Shown: piece after piece, positions 1 through 16,400 of the stretch | How the letters are laid out: every line of letters begins with the position of its first letter | Position numbering within the stretch: the first letter of the stretch is position 1 | From: Ascaris suum | Taxonomy: Eukaryota; Nematoda; Chromadorea; Rhabditida; Ascarididae | Assembly (NCBI GenBank): GCA_013433145.1 | Contig: CM024184.1 | Location: 2,976,137-3,040,136 of the forward strand | Length of the DNA stretch: 64,000 nucleotides | Direction: 5' to 3' | Program-made: the position numbers and the translations under genes | The notes under the pieces: model-generated | The model's database searches: none | The model's input: the letters and a program-made list of their open reading frames with translations, nothing else | What the model was told of the DNA's origin: nothing

Positions 1-3000
1 CAAAAAAAAAATTTTTTTTTAATGGAACTTTCAGCAATTTTTCTTTCGTTGATTTTTATTCAAACCGAACATGATGTTCCTAATGAGCTCTACTCAATTT
101 CATCCGATGAACGTCAATTAAGAGATCATCTCATGGCGTTTATAAAACTCGTTTAACAGTTTATTACGTTATAATAACATCAGATGAAATGTGGAAACTT
201 GTTGCATCGAATGACAACTCCTTTTGAAGTTAATATTGTCTATTCCTCAATAATTCTATCAAAAAAAGAAAAAGCATTTTGAATGGAAAACTCGATTTGC
301 ATCATCATTTCCTTTGTAATTCTCCCCTCCCTCAACGAAATTTTCCACAATAAAATAGCAATAAATTCTAATATAAAAGGGGTTTATTTGCATTCATCAC
401 GTGATCGATTTCTGCATCGATTTTTCAATAAAGCATATCGACACAAATTATACGAAATGGAGAATGGAAAATTCTTCTTTGGAACACTAAAAATAAAAAT
501 GTTTTTCTACATTTGTTTCAGAAATTTTCACATTTAAGAAGAGAATATTATTGAATAAATTTTGAGTTCTGCGTTGAGCTCATAGCTTCATGGCTATTGA
601 GTTATATTCGCTAAACGGGTTGCTATAATTTCTAAATGCATAATTAAGAGCGTTTATCTATCGCGTTGGTTACGATTACGATTTAATCAGTTATATGCAT
701 ATAATGTTTTATTAATTTATAGGCGAGCAAAACATAGACGAATAAAGGTTTATTTCCTACTAGCACGTATATTTGAAGGTTTGCAAAGAATAAACGGATG
801 TGTTTGCAAACGAATAAATGGCTCGGCGCAATGAAGAGAGGAGAGTGGCTCGATTCTTTCGCAAACTTTTAACCTCCACTCTTGCGTCCCTTCTCCATTC
901 TCGTACCCCCCCCCCCCCCTCCCTCTTTCCAATTTGCGCACCGCTCCTTTCCTTCTCCCACTTTTGCATATCCTCCTCTTCCCCTATATCATACGCTGGA
1001 TGAAGTATGCAAGAGAGGATGGCATAAGGAGGCAACAATTCCCCTTATGTTTATGATTTCTCTGGTTAAGTTCTCAAGACGAAAAGACTATTTTGCTCTC
1101 GTTGTCCTCATGCAAGCTAAAGCACCGCAAGCACTTCGATCCAAGGAATCTCTTGCGAGCAACTTTGCCTAAGAGGGAAAAATTGATCGGATTACACATA
1201 AAATATGGATGGAACCAATACCTCTGGGAGTTTCGCGGGCACACCCGTAAACGTTTCGACTGTGGCCCTATGGATAACTTGTTGCCCTCATGAGGATGGG
1301 AAACAGCCTTGATCCTTGACCATTTTGTAATTGGCCTATTCCTTCTCCTCACCCCTCCCCCTACAACGTTTTCTTTTGGATGAGTCCCTGCGCACGTGGG
1401 ATGTTTCTTGAGATTGAAAAGTCGTTTAGAGCCTATCCACAGTGGCAAAAGTCTTCTGATTCACAGTGTCGAAACAAATAATGGAGAAGCTGTTAAAAAC
1501 AATACAAGAAAAATGCGTTTCTTCAAGGGGTTATATAACTGTAATCTAGGCAGTAATTGCCGATGTTCGCTTGTTCATGCGTGAGCTCGTCTGCCTGCTT
1601 ATCTATATGCTATGATGGACATTCAATCGGCTGACTTCCTCTTAAATGATTTGCCAACCCTGATTTGCATATTCAATAAAGTTCATCCAGCGATCTTTCA
1701 CCTGATCTCTCTCTCAGCAAAAGTTTGCATATTTTTGAGGCGGCAGTGCAGTGATTGTTCGCTGCGTTCCTCGTCATTTATGGCAGGTCCTCAATAGTCC
1801 ATAATAAAGTAACCTACTGCCCATATCTAGCACCGTTCCACTATTTTTACGCACCTATGTCCTGACAGAAATGTTTACCATGCCGACACTTAAGAAGCAT
1901 CTCTCATTGCATAATATAAACTCGAAAATAGGGTTAATTTCTTTCTCTTGTTCACATTTGCTGATTTTTTTTTTGAAATTTTGTTCAACAATAGTTTTTA
2001 GGCTTTCAAAAATTTTCGAACTTCAATTAATTTTTGCAGCAAACTTTATTTACTCAAAATTGCGAAACTGTTTTTGAATTCCCACTCAGACATTAAGTAG
2101 TAATGTGCCTTTGAATCACCGTTATCACCGATAGTTCTCTCGCTCTCTATCTTACGGTTTCTCGTTATCAGTTGCTATCAGTTGCTATCAACAATATGTT
2201 TGCCACTATCGAAATAACGAATTAAATGGCCGCTTAACATATTAGTATTAATGATACTATCGATTTATTATAATACTCCAAAATTGAGCGATAGAAAACC
2301 TCAAAAATTTTCACTTTCATTATCTTTAAATTATAAATGATTGAGAAAATAATTTCAGTTTCTTGATCATATTTTATGCAATAGATAAGCTGTATCCTAG
2401 ATTGTTGCTGTATTGCTACCTTCACTTATTCGCCAAATGTCGCTTGATTTGCCTTTCTCCTCTTCTATTCCTCCATCCTCCTTCATCCATCCTCGACCAG
2501 TTTTGATTCTATCCCCCCCTCTCCCATATCCTTCACATAACTTTGCTCCTAGATCTATATATGTCATCTTTTTTTTTTTCGAAGTTTTGGATGATGCCCT
2601 ATACGCAAAAACTGTTTCCTGTGTGTTAAAGAATCGCTCCTGTAGTTATTGTATACAACAGGAAAAATATACTCATTTCATCGCGTTTATAACGACAGAT
2701 ATCGATTGCAATCACTTTATTAGTCAGTCGTTTTGATTCTCTCTTTCCCGTCTCCCATATGCATCGCCCACAGTTTTTCTGCAGGAATACTAACTACAAT
2801 ATTTTTTTAAACTAAAAGGCCTTGGCCTCCCAATTTTTTTCTTTAGCTTTTTTGAGAAGACTCATTTATTCAGAAATGGTTCTCAAACTTCGAAAATGAG
2901 GTTTTCCCTTCAAGGAAATGCAGTATTTCCTTCCAGAAAAGTGATCGAGATAACATTTTTTTTTTAGTTGAAAAGAGAAATATCGCAGATGAGGAGAAAT

Positions 3001-3577
3001 GCGTATTGCTCTCGAATCAATTTTAAGAAGAATATTTTTAGAGCATTAAAATTTCATTCAATATTAATGAAAAGTAAAGAATCAAGAAAGATACATTAAA
3101 GAGAATAAAGAAAATAAAGGAATTAAATTGTTGGAAATAAAATCAATAGAATTATTTACTTCACTTAATGCTATTGTATTTTAAATTCCACTAAAGGGAA
3201 GAGAATCGGCGACGAGTAAAGAGATAGTGCAAAAATAATGTCTTTAGAAAGCCGTCCACTCCGCTCTTTCCTACTTATTGAATAAATTTTTTCGACTTAA
3301 AGAGTTTCAGAGATAGTTTTTTAGTCTGCATTAAATATTTGCATTTATTTGTTTTTTTTTCGGATATTTAGTTTTTTGGGAAAGTCACTTCAGGATATGA
3401 TGATGAAATAGGCAATTAGAAGAAGACTTTTAATTTTTTCATTAATTATGCAAAAAGTCCTAAATATATTTATTTTTTATTTATAGAAGGAACAATTTGA
3501 ATAAGTGAATAAGTCAGCGTCCGAGGACAAATTTCGTATTGCCACAGCTTTTTCATTTAATATTTTTATGAATTTAC
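1..3577. other. Intergenic DNA, no supported gene
   Basis: AT-rich DNA with only short open frames, none with convincing composition or splice sites. It contains a C-rich pyrimidine island at 905-970 (14 consecutive C at 906-919), another at 2455-2530, and a short tandem duplication of an ATCAGTTGCT-like unit at 2165-2192. The opposed frames at 1074-1448 (minus) and 1093-1293 (plus) overlap each other and resemble no family I know. Confidence 0.5.
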
Positions 3578-3646
3578 TTTGCGAGAATGTTGGATGATGA
3601 CGTCGTCTCTGTGGCTGATGCTTTCTGGTAGTTGTCCAGTAGACAT
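3578..3646 (-). CDS. Candidate first coding exon of an unidentified minus-strand gene
   Basis: Minus strand: an ATG at 3646 opens 23 codons (N-terminus MSTGQLPESISHRDD, a hydrophilic sequence) and ends at an AAA|GTAAAT donor, phase 0. The composition is balanced, unlike the surrounding AT-rich DNA, and the sequence just upstream of the ATG is T-rich. I found no continuing exon at lower coordinates, so this may be the isolated first exon of a gene lying mostly outside the window, or chance. Confidence 0.22.
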
Positions 3647-7182
<3,536 letters not shown>

Positions 7183-7183
<1 letters not shown>

Positions 7184-7188
7184 TTATT
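7183..7188 (-). promoter_or_regulatory. AATAAA hexamer overlapping the stop codon of the Castor-like gene
   Basis: On the minus strand an AATAAA hexamer overlaps the TAA stop (7186-7184). If used as the polyadenylation signal, the 3' UTR would be only about 10-25 nt long. It could also be fortuitous, with a real signal further downstream. Confidence 0.35.
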
Positions 7189-7448
7189 GATGTTGATGGT
7201 TAGCGATTTGTGCATCTGTTACAGCAGTATAATCACAACTTAAACAATGATGATGCGGAAGCATTTGTTGGCATTCATCCAAAATAGGACATTTACCATT
7301 GATCAATGTGGAAATTTTCCGGAATCCATTCGTGGTGAGAGTATCGTTTTTCTGATGCAGCTTTGTATGCAGAAGTAATTTGGTCCTTTCGATTGCTCGG
7401 TAGCCACATTTTTCACAACGAAACTGACTCTCATCTGTATTCCTATCA
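7184..7448 (-). CDS. Castor-like gene, last exon: C2H2 finger plus truncated Castor finger
   Basis: Starts at TTTTCAG, phase 2. First finger: [19 protein letters not shown], continuing TKLH, a perfect C-x2-C-x12-H-x3-H. Second: C-x5-C, seven residues, HC-x2-C, then [16 protein letters not shown] and a TAA stop. In a C-x2-C-x12-H-x3-H pattern the last His should be exactly where the stop is. The finger may use H-x1-H instead, or be incomplete. The open frame extends upstream of 7448 without a plausible exon boundary, so 7448 is the preferred start. Confidence 0.75.
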
Positions 7449-10400
7449 CTGAAAATTAATGGATCTACTGGTGGCTTTGGAAGCAAAATACAATATAAGT
7501 GACGCAGATATTTCTTTTCATTTCGAAGAAATTTCAATCGTTCAAGTTCGATTCAAGAAATTTCAATAAATATTTCCCTTATGAATTTCCAAAATTAAAG
7601 ATGATTCACTCCTGAAACCAAAAACAATTTTTTTAAACATTAAAAAAAGCACTGAGACAATGCAGAAAACAGGAAGGGAGACGCAAAAACTAAATCGGAC
7701 GGATTTCGTCGCAAAGTTTTATCGACGCTCACGACGTTTAAAACCTTTGAAAACGTATGGAATTTTTATTTAAATAATTTTAGAATGAGGTGGCGTTTTT
7801 CAAAACAGTACATCATGAAGATAGAAAAAATTAGGTGAGTAAACACTGAGTAGCAGCGATTATGCTCTTCTGAAGATCTCTAAAGGCTTCAATTTCAGAT
7901 GGCCTCCAGCATGAGGAAATATCACTGAACCGTTCAACGATACTCAAAATGTATAACTCGAAGTTGAAATGGGAATTGGCAAGTTTTCAGGGAAAAAAAA
8001 GAACATAAAACTCATCCACTACGGACAGTATGATGAGTGTAAAAGAATGAGTGCGAAATGCTTGCATAATATTTAATGAATTAGAGAAGGAAAATAGAAG
8101 GATCTTTGTGGAGGCTAATATGGGGAGAAAGGAAGAAGAAGAAGGGTTTGATAACTATTTCTACAATACGATCAATCGATAGCTATTGAAGAGAAGAACA
8201 ACTACATGTACCTTATGAAGAGATCAATAAATACACAAGTCTTCTATGAGATCATTCGAAGATGGGCGTTCAAGATGTACAACCACCTTAGCAAGAGGTG
8301 GTCGTCACCAAGTTACGCAATTTACTGCCAAGAATTACCCAGATTAAATGTTAGTAAACCTCTTCTCAGTATAAATGTTTAAATATAGGTTGCAACGAAA
8401 TTTCATTAAAGAACCGAGTTTAGGACGCATTTCAGTCCGTGATTTCGTTGATGTAGACTAAACCGATGGACATTTCGCTGCACCTACACCTACAGACTGC
8501 TTATGTGACTCAGCGTGAACTGTTAGAAGGATAGATTTGTATTGGAAAAACAATGTTCACAACCAGTTTCGGGTAGAGATTGACTGCTCATAATACGAAG
8601 CAAGACATCTTCTGCCCGGGAAAAAAGCCAGTCGAAAGTAAAGACAAACTAGACGGATGAAACAGACGTTCTGGCAAAAGCTCTTGTAATAAACATTCCA
8701 TGATACCAAAATTCTTTGTGCATGAAATTAAATAATCTGATAGCGGAAATGCTAAATTACGCTTGCGGGGACATCATATTTCCGCCAATATATAAAAAGG
8801 ACCGGTGACTAATTACAACAACGTAGGGATATGCTTGAAGCTAGTAAGAGAAGAGAGCTGCGTTCGAAGCTTATAAGCTCGACGGTTTTGACGGATCATC
8901 TCTAGTGGGTAAAACTCAATTTCTAACAGTTAGTGAAATCAATAATGACAGGTCTTGAAAAAAGTGTGAAGTTATATGGCAAGCTCAAAATTAACGGATG
9001 AAGCATAGTGTTGACTCTGAAAAATTTCTTTTTGAGGCCGTCTAACTTCTCCGGATCCCAAAGACCGGGATCTCGAATGACCACAGCAATACTTCGTATA
9101 GTTCACAGTAACTGGACTTCGAACAAGTAATTGTAAGTATGTTAAGGCCGATGTGGTGATAGCGTTGACTGCATAAACAACGCATAGATAGATGTATAAA
9201 AGATAAGTGAATCAGTGAATATGAGATGATACAGTAAAACATCGGCAATGGGTTTATCATTTCACTACGATATTTGTGAAGATGTGAGCGAGATGCACAA
9301 GAAATAGGAGGCAATGGAGGGGGGGGGGACTTCTCCCGTCACATCATTCTACCAACAGAATATGCCAAAAACAAGATAACAAGTAATCCAGAAAGTAACT
9401 AGGTCACTTATATTTAGGCAACGCAGCTGATCATAATGAATAGATCATTAGCTATAAAGCCATAAGTGGCTACAATTTGTGATCATTATACTGAGATCAT
9501 ATATTGATTGATTAGCAACAGATCAATGCTCACTTCTACGCTATTCATTGCAAGCAACTCAAAAGTTTGAGATCTAGATTGCGTTTCTTCGATGACGTCA
9601 ACATTATTGATTTCTAGTTGGGATTTCTTGTTTCTTCTGTTTCAAAGTTCTTTTGAAGAGCAATCAATCCTCCACATATGCAAACAATATACCTGTGCTT
9701 GTTTGTGCTGCTTGTAGTGGTCCATTCTCGTGTGTTCAACTCATCTCTTCTGAAAGATAAAACAGAAATAAAATATTAAGTATTATTATAGTCACTTCTT
9801 ATATTTAGCCCCTGGTGGTTGTATTTCGATGAAAACGGTACATCATCATATGAGCGTCTACAAGGGTCATGTTACTAAATATTCATATGAATTTAGTCGA
9901 GTTGACAGAAATTGAGGTATTATATACGATTATGCTGACAAAACATTTTATTACAAAAAACGAATTGATGGGACAATATTATTTAATTACAACCCCATGG
10001 GTGTTTGTTTCTAAGCTTCAACCACAGTACACATATGAAGAATTCGTCATGCGGTAAATGGGGAGAGGGCAACACATGCATTGTGAATACACAATAGTGC
10101 ATGAATGCTTGATGAGGCAGCCCCATTGACACTTGTTTGTGACACATCTGGGCTCATAGCAACTGTGAAGAGATAATTTGGCGATGGCACCTCGGCGACC
10201 ATCTGTTGGCTGATCGACATACGAGAATATCCCAACAAACGTTTAAAACCTCCAAATGGCGATTTATTCCCTTCTTTTCTTATTGTTTGAACTAATTTAG
10301 TTAAAAGATTGTTCTGATAAATAAACAACAGGTACTCAAATAAGTATATGCATAGATATAATTAAATGAACTAAGAAAGGTTGCTTTCATAAATTTCGAA

Positions 10401-13400
10401 AAAATATTCAAGTGGATTGACAAAGAAATTTGCTTTGAGCGGTTGGCTTACAGAAACAGGTTGACGGGAAGACGTGTGACAACTGAGCGGGCAAGCGACC
10501 GCAAAAATTCTATTCACGTGAATATGATAAAAAATTTCGCATAAAAATGCAGTCTAAATCATCTTATTCCAACTTGCTGTCCAAAAGACAAACATACATA
10601 CATGGAAACGGATATTACAGATGCAATTATTGATAGGTAATGAGCTATCTTTCATTCTTTTTTCGTTGAAACTAAACAGAAATTTATCAGTTTATTAGTA
10701 GGATTTACCTTGCCACCGCCTCCATAGCTTCTTGCGTGCAATCGACGAATTTGAAGCGTTTACTTGGAGGTGTATCAATCGTTGCACTACGATCCATCAT
10801 TAATCCACCAGATGTGCTTTCTTCTCTTGCAGTTTGGTCGTTGTTGAAATGTTGAGTTGAAGAGCAATAAGCCGTTTTTGTAGTCTTTTTAATGAGTGCC
10901 GAATCGGTGAGTGCATTTAAAATTGATATCGCCGGAAATGTGAATAGTTTCTTAACGATCGGTGGCATCGATTTGTTTGTGTAATGTTTTTGAAGATGTG
11001 GTAAAAGACGTTCCAAATTGCCGAAACCTTGTTCACAAAAATTGCAATGATAGTGCATTCGTTTTTTCAGTTTGCAAAATGGCCGTCCGCAATGAGCCGT
11101 CGAAGATGAATCCTGCAATTGCAGCATTTTCATCAAGACTTTATTGAGTTGATGTTCTTCAATCATGTTTATTTCATCCTTTGATAGACCTTTAATTGAA
11201 AGTTAACCTGTAAAAGAAAAGACCCACCTAAAGTTCCTACGGAAGCTCAGTGGTAAAGCATTCATTTAGCAAGCGACAAGTTACAATTTCGTACGCCCTC
11301 TGGGTAATATTTTCATCGATCGCCGAACAGTGGAAATCTTCTCTCTCAATTTCCGAAGAAATTACAAATAGCAGAAATAATTTTTTCATATTGTTTTTCT
11401 TTTCAAAAAATTCATCAAATTATTTCCAAAAATTTAAAAATTTTTTAAAATTATAATTTTATTTATTAGAATAAACAATGAATTCTCCATCACGAAAGAT
11501 TTGTTTTAAATGAAATTAATGATCAATTAAATTTTCCCCTATATTATTTTTTACGTGTTAATTGAAAACTCAAAAAAAAACCATTCGCAATCTCGTTAAC
11601 GCTACACAATTTTCATAAAAATAGTATAATTATTGAAAAAAAAAGCAAAAAATGAAATAAAAATAATAAAAAAATAAAATAATTTGAAAAATTATCGAAT
11701 AAAAACTTCAAATATATTTGTGCCTTATCATACCTTTGATAACAACTGCTCATTAGCGTTGTGAGTGGTTGAAATATCCGCCAAAGAACCCTAAAAATCT
11801 CACCTCTAAAGAATAATCTCAATTTCTAATATGCTGATTTTTTTTTTTAAATTACTGAACGCAATAAAAAAAAACTTGAAATCCAATTGAAATGAATAGG
11901 AAATAGGCGAGAGTTTCCTAACCGATGAAGGATCCGAATATGCAATGAATACCTTTTGTAGATTGTAGCTAACGATGAGAAAAGCTATTGAAAAAAATCA
12001 AAAACAATGAAAAAAATATTGCAATTTTATTGGTCATGTTGCAATTTTTCGACGTTTCATAGTGTTTAAAGTTATAATAGAGAGATAAATGAAATAAAAA
12101 GTAAATGGAATAATGCAAAAAAAAAAATTGTAGTGCTGAAAAATTCCCATACAACTTGACTTAGAAAAAAAAACTTTGAAAAATGTAGTGATTCAGTTAA
12201 TCAATATTGAAGGGTATGGATTTTTTATGAAATCACTTATGAATCTGAAAGTTGTTTCATCTTAGTCCTTTAAAATATCTTCGACGAGTACTTTTTATAT
12301 AGTACAAACTTAAAACGACTATTACAGTTATAGCAATTCACTAAGGCACATGTGGGAACGGATGGAAAGTCCTCGGATGAAATTGAATAAAATCGTTGAA
12401 TCTACCTCTCCTATTCCTATTCGAAACTTGCTAACACAGCAGCGAGGAAATTTCTCATTTCTGGTGTCAATGAAAATGGGAGGAGGGAAAGAAAGAGTAA
12501 GGAGATTTTCTACAAGAACATTTATCAATGATCGATCGTATAAGCGTTATAATGAGGAAACAAATCTTCAAACCTGCATTTTAGAGGAATGCATGAAGTT
12601 GCTCATTTCAGCTTCAGCATCATCATTGACTCTACAATAAAATAACATTCTCGTCTCTTTATATGGTACTCTGAGAAAAAAATTCAAGAAAAAATCGAAA
12701 ATATGTCACATTATCGTACAAACCGATTACCAATGTAAGATTTTGTGATATGCTGAAGAGGTTATCCTCGACAACTCATCCATTCATAAAGATTGTTAGG
12801 CGAGGGAAGGGAAGGGGAGGAGTGCAGAGGGGCGATGGAGGGGGGTGCCATCGCTACAAGATTGTCAGACAATCTGTAGAGAAAGAAAAACACACACGGT
12901 CATGGAACAAAAAATTTGGGAAAAATAGTGGAAGTGTGCCACTTTCGCCTCGCAAACTACTAAAAATCTTATCCGAGCAATGAATTTTTCCTGGCTTCTG
13001 CTTATGCCATGGTGGATATCAATCGGGAATGGCAATATTATACAATGAATTGTTTTGTATTTTAAATCTTATGTTACTAGTGTACTTACGCCATAGTGGA
13101 ACATTTTACAAAAAACTTCACACCTCAACGCAAAAAATTAACGAAAACTCAAAAGATGGATTATATATTCTACAATATTGTCTCAGGCAAAAAAATTTTT
13201 GAAAAGAAAATTATCGAACAAAAATAAAAGAATAAAAAAAATGTCATGAGATTTTCGGCAATAAAGCGCTGAGGATTTTCCGGAAACGAGTTGAGGACTT
13301 TCCGGAAAAAAACGAGGTGACTATGATCAATTTATCAATTGTTGTTAACGGCATCTCTTGGACGAATTCGTATTAGTCATTTTGCGTGCAATGTCAACTC

Positions 13401-16400
13401 ATAAGTGAACGTAGAAGAGTTAATAATGAGTTATAGAAAATTGAAAGCCAAACAAATGAATGATGCGTTAAATATTTATAAATTAAAAAGAATTTTCTTT
13501 TTCAATGTGGCTAATTAAAAATAATTCTTATTTCAATTAAATCAAATAATTATCAAGTAGTAAATTACAGCAATATGAAGTGATATTGTTTCAAGAAGAA
13601 ACTCTCAACTATAGATGCTATTTGTTAATCCTCATTCTTAGAGTTTAACTGAGAGAAATCTAATCAAACGGTACTTTTTACTATATCGGTGCTATGATTT
13701 AGGTCATTAAAAAGTATTTTTTTATCATCTTGCAATCATTATCAGCTGAAACATAACTACTTTTATTTCTTCTTCTTTTTTCAATTCTTCGATCAGGCTC
13801 CCGGTCCATTGATGAAATTACCTAACAAATATCTGGAAAAAAATTTCAGAATTTAAAAAATTTTACGTCTTCGATGTTGTACTTAATCCCTTCGGAAATA
13901 TAACGTCCATCGTTTCAGGTGAACTGACGGTACGCGGTCGACCTCTATGTCCTTTCTCGTTATCATTGCTCTGCGTCTAAAAAACGTCCATATCCATTTA
14001 TCATGTTTTTTGGTTACAATTTTTTGCGAATAATATTCCACCAAAAAAAAAATTTACCATTATTGGAATTTTTGATAACAATTTTTAAAGGGAATTTTTT
14101 TGATGAATAAAAGAGAATTTTCGATAAATAAATTTTCTTTCGTATATTTATTAAATAATATTAAATAATAATAAAATTATTAAATAATTATTAAGTAATA
14201 TAACTATAGTGAATAAAAATATATTAGACTAGAAGAGATGTAAGATGGTTATTTCCTCATAACATTTCCGCTCCTAGCATCCTCACTATACCACTTCAAA
14301 GATCGAGTTGGTAGAGAATAAAAAAAAAACGCTCAAATATTTATCTTGATCAAAAATTGCAGCAAAAAATATTCGCAGTTAGGAAACTAATTCCAGGACT
14401 TTTTTCGATCAGCCAAGAGGAGGAGAGGGGGGGGGGAGGGAACGGATACGTCAGAAATGCTGAATTTTCAAGGAAAACTCGAGCAAAACAAAATTTAAAT
14501 TGATTAGCTTATGAATTAAATGAGCGACCGACCGAGCGAATTCTTATGAAATAGAAAAATAATTTGTGTAAGAGCTCGTGCTCAACGAGTTCATCTCAGA
14601 TCAGGACGGCAAAACATTAGCAATTATTTACACCTGGATGACGTTGAGCATTCCTTTCATTCACTATGATCAATATTGATTTCCACGAAGTTCATAAACA
14701 ATGATTTATATCGCTCTATCACTGATGCACATCGATATATATTACTGATTTATGAAGAGAGTACGGTAAAAGAAGAGAGCGACATCGAGTAAGAACGATG
14801 TTTGTTAGGAAGCGAAATATACGCCGTTGGAATGTGGAATAGTTGACTGTAAAATATTACAGATTTGAACTGTGTGAGTCGACTAACACGAAAACTTTTT
14901 CCAACAGAAATTTTGGAAAATTTGGAAAAAATTGAAAAAAATGCGATAATTCGAAAAAAAAAACTCATGGATGAATCGCATAAATTCCACATTTTAGAAA
15001 TATTGAGAAAAAAGGTTAAAAGGCTCTATCTTAGTTCTATTTTTTTCGTTTTAAAAAGGCTTTATTTTATCATTCAATGCCATAAAATATACAAAGTTCT
15101 GTTACATGAAAGTAAGATTAATTAAAAATTATGCATCCAAATACCTACAGATCAAAATGTAAATAAATTAGTAAACGATTAGATCAAGTTGGCCTGTATA
15201 ATGCCATATGAGGCTAAACATACTCTCCAACTTACTTTATTATTGGAATATAGCATTTAATACACAACATATGCATTTATCTATTGTTTATATTATCGTT
15301 TAAGCTTCTGAGTCGACAGTGGACTAGTAGTGCTTCAGTATTTCAGGAACAAAAATTTCGAATTGCGCTGGGATGAGAAAGGAGGAAAAGGGTGACGAAT
15401 CGGCATCGCTGACCGTTCGCGTTGTTCAAGGGTCGACTATATTTGCGAGGAAATAAATATTGCAGCAAACTGAAATCATTTATTTAGTGATCTCGCTGTA
15501 ACGCTAAAAAAGAGATCAATGATCTCCTCGAACGCAACCAACACATCGAATTACAAGCATTTCAGCGTAAAAAGCAATGACATAAGTGGTACTCCTCGCA
15601 TCATCTCCCCTCCCAATTCTTTCCTCTCACTTTCTTCCGTTTCCTCTCCAACTTGCACTCTAAAAGAAATTCCATGATGCAGAACAAGTATAGATACTCC
15701 ATTAAGAAAGAGAAATAGTTCTGTTTGCTTAGAACAAGTCCGCTGGCTCATATTTCTTTAATCTTATTACTGAAATGCCAAGGAAAAAACTCTTTACTCT
15801 TCAAATATCCTCCTCCCTTATCCCCTTCGCACACCTTCCCCCTATCTAAGAGTCAAATAACAAATGAAGTACTTACAACAATTGCTGCATTTGTCGATGT
15901 CTGTTCATCGTCACCAATCGCCGGATCGATTGGACTAATCAAACGTAATGGTGATTGTAAAATATCAGCACTAATCGGCGAATACTTCACCGGACTTTTG
16001 AAGCGATTGTTACTTGGATCATACTCTTTGAAGTAGATTACCGTATTTGGAGTGTCCTCCTATAACGTTGAACATAATCACCTTGATCTTGCACAATAAA
16101 ACATCCAAATGCAGAATTATGAAGTTTTTTGATTAACTATGGGGCAAAGGTATGTCGAGTAGGACAGCGCATCAGAGCAACAGCACGGTATGTGCTTCTT
16201 GCAAATCGAACTCAATAGATCAAACGATTACGTTTCCATTATAGTTGAGCAAAAATATACTAGAAGGCAACTTGCACAATATGGGCTTTTATATTCTACT
16301 TCATAGACCAATCCCCTTTTCATAAGTTACTAAAAAATAAATAAAAAATAAATCTGTAAAGCGCGGCATCCTCTTTATAATGGACTTGAAAGAATCGTAT

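Noticed and set aside
1074..1448. 124-codon minus-strand open frame with an overlapping 66-codon plus-strand frame
   Set aside because: No splice sites, no family motif, and mutual overlap; best explained by slightly higher local GC.
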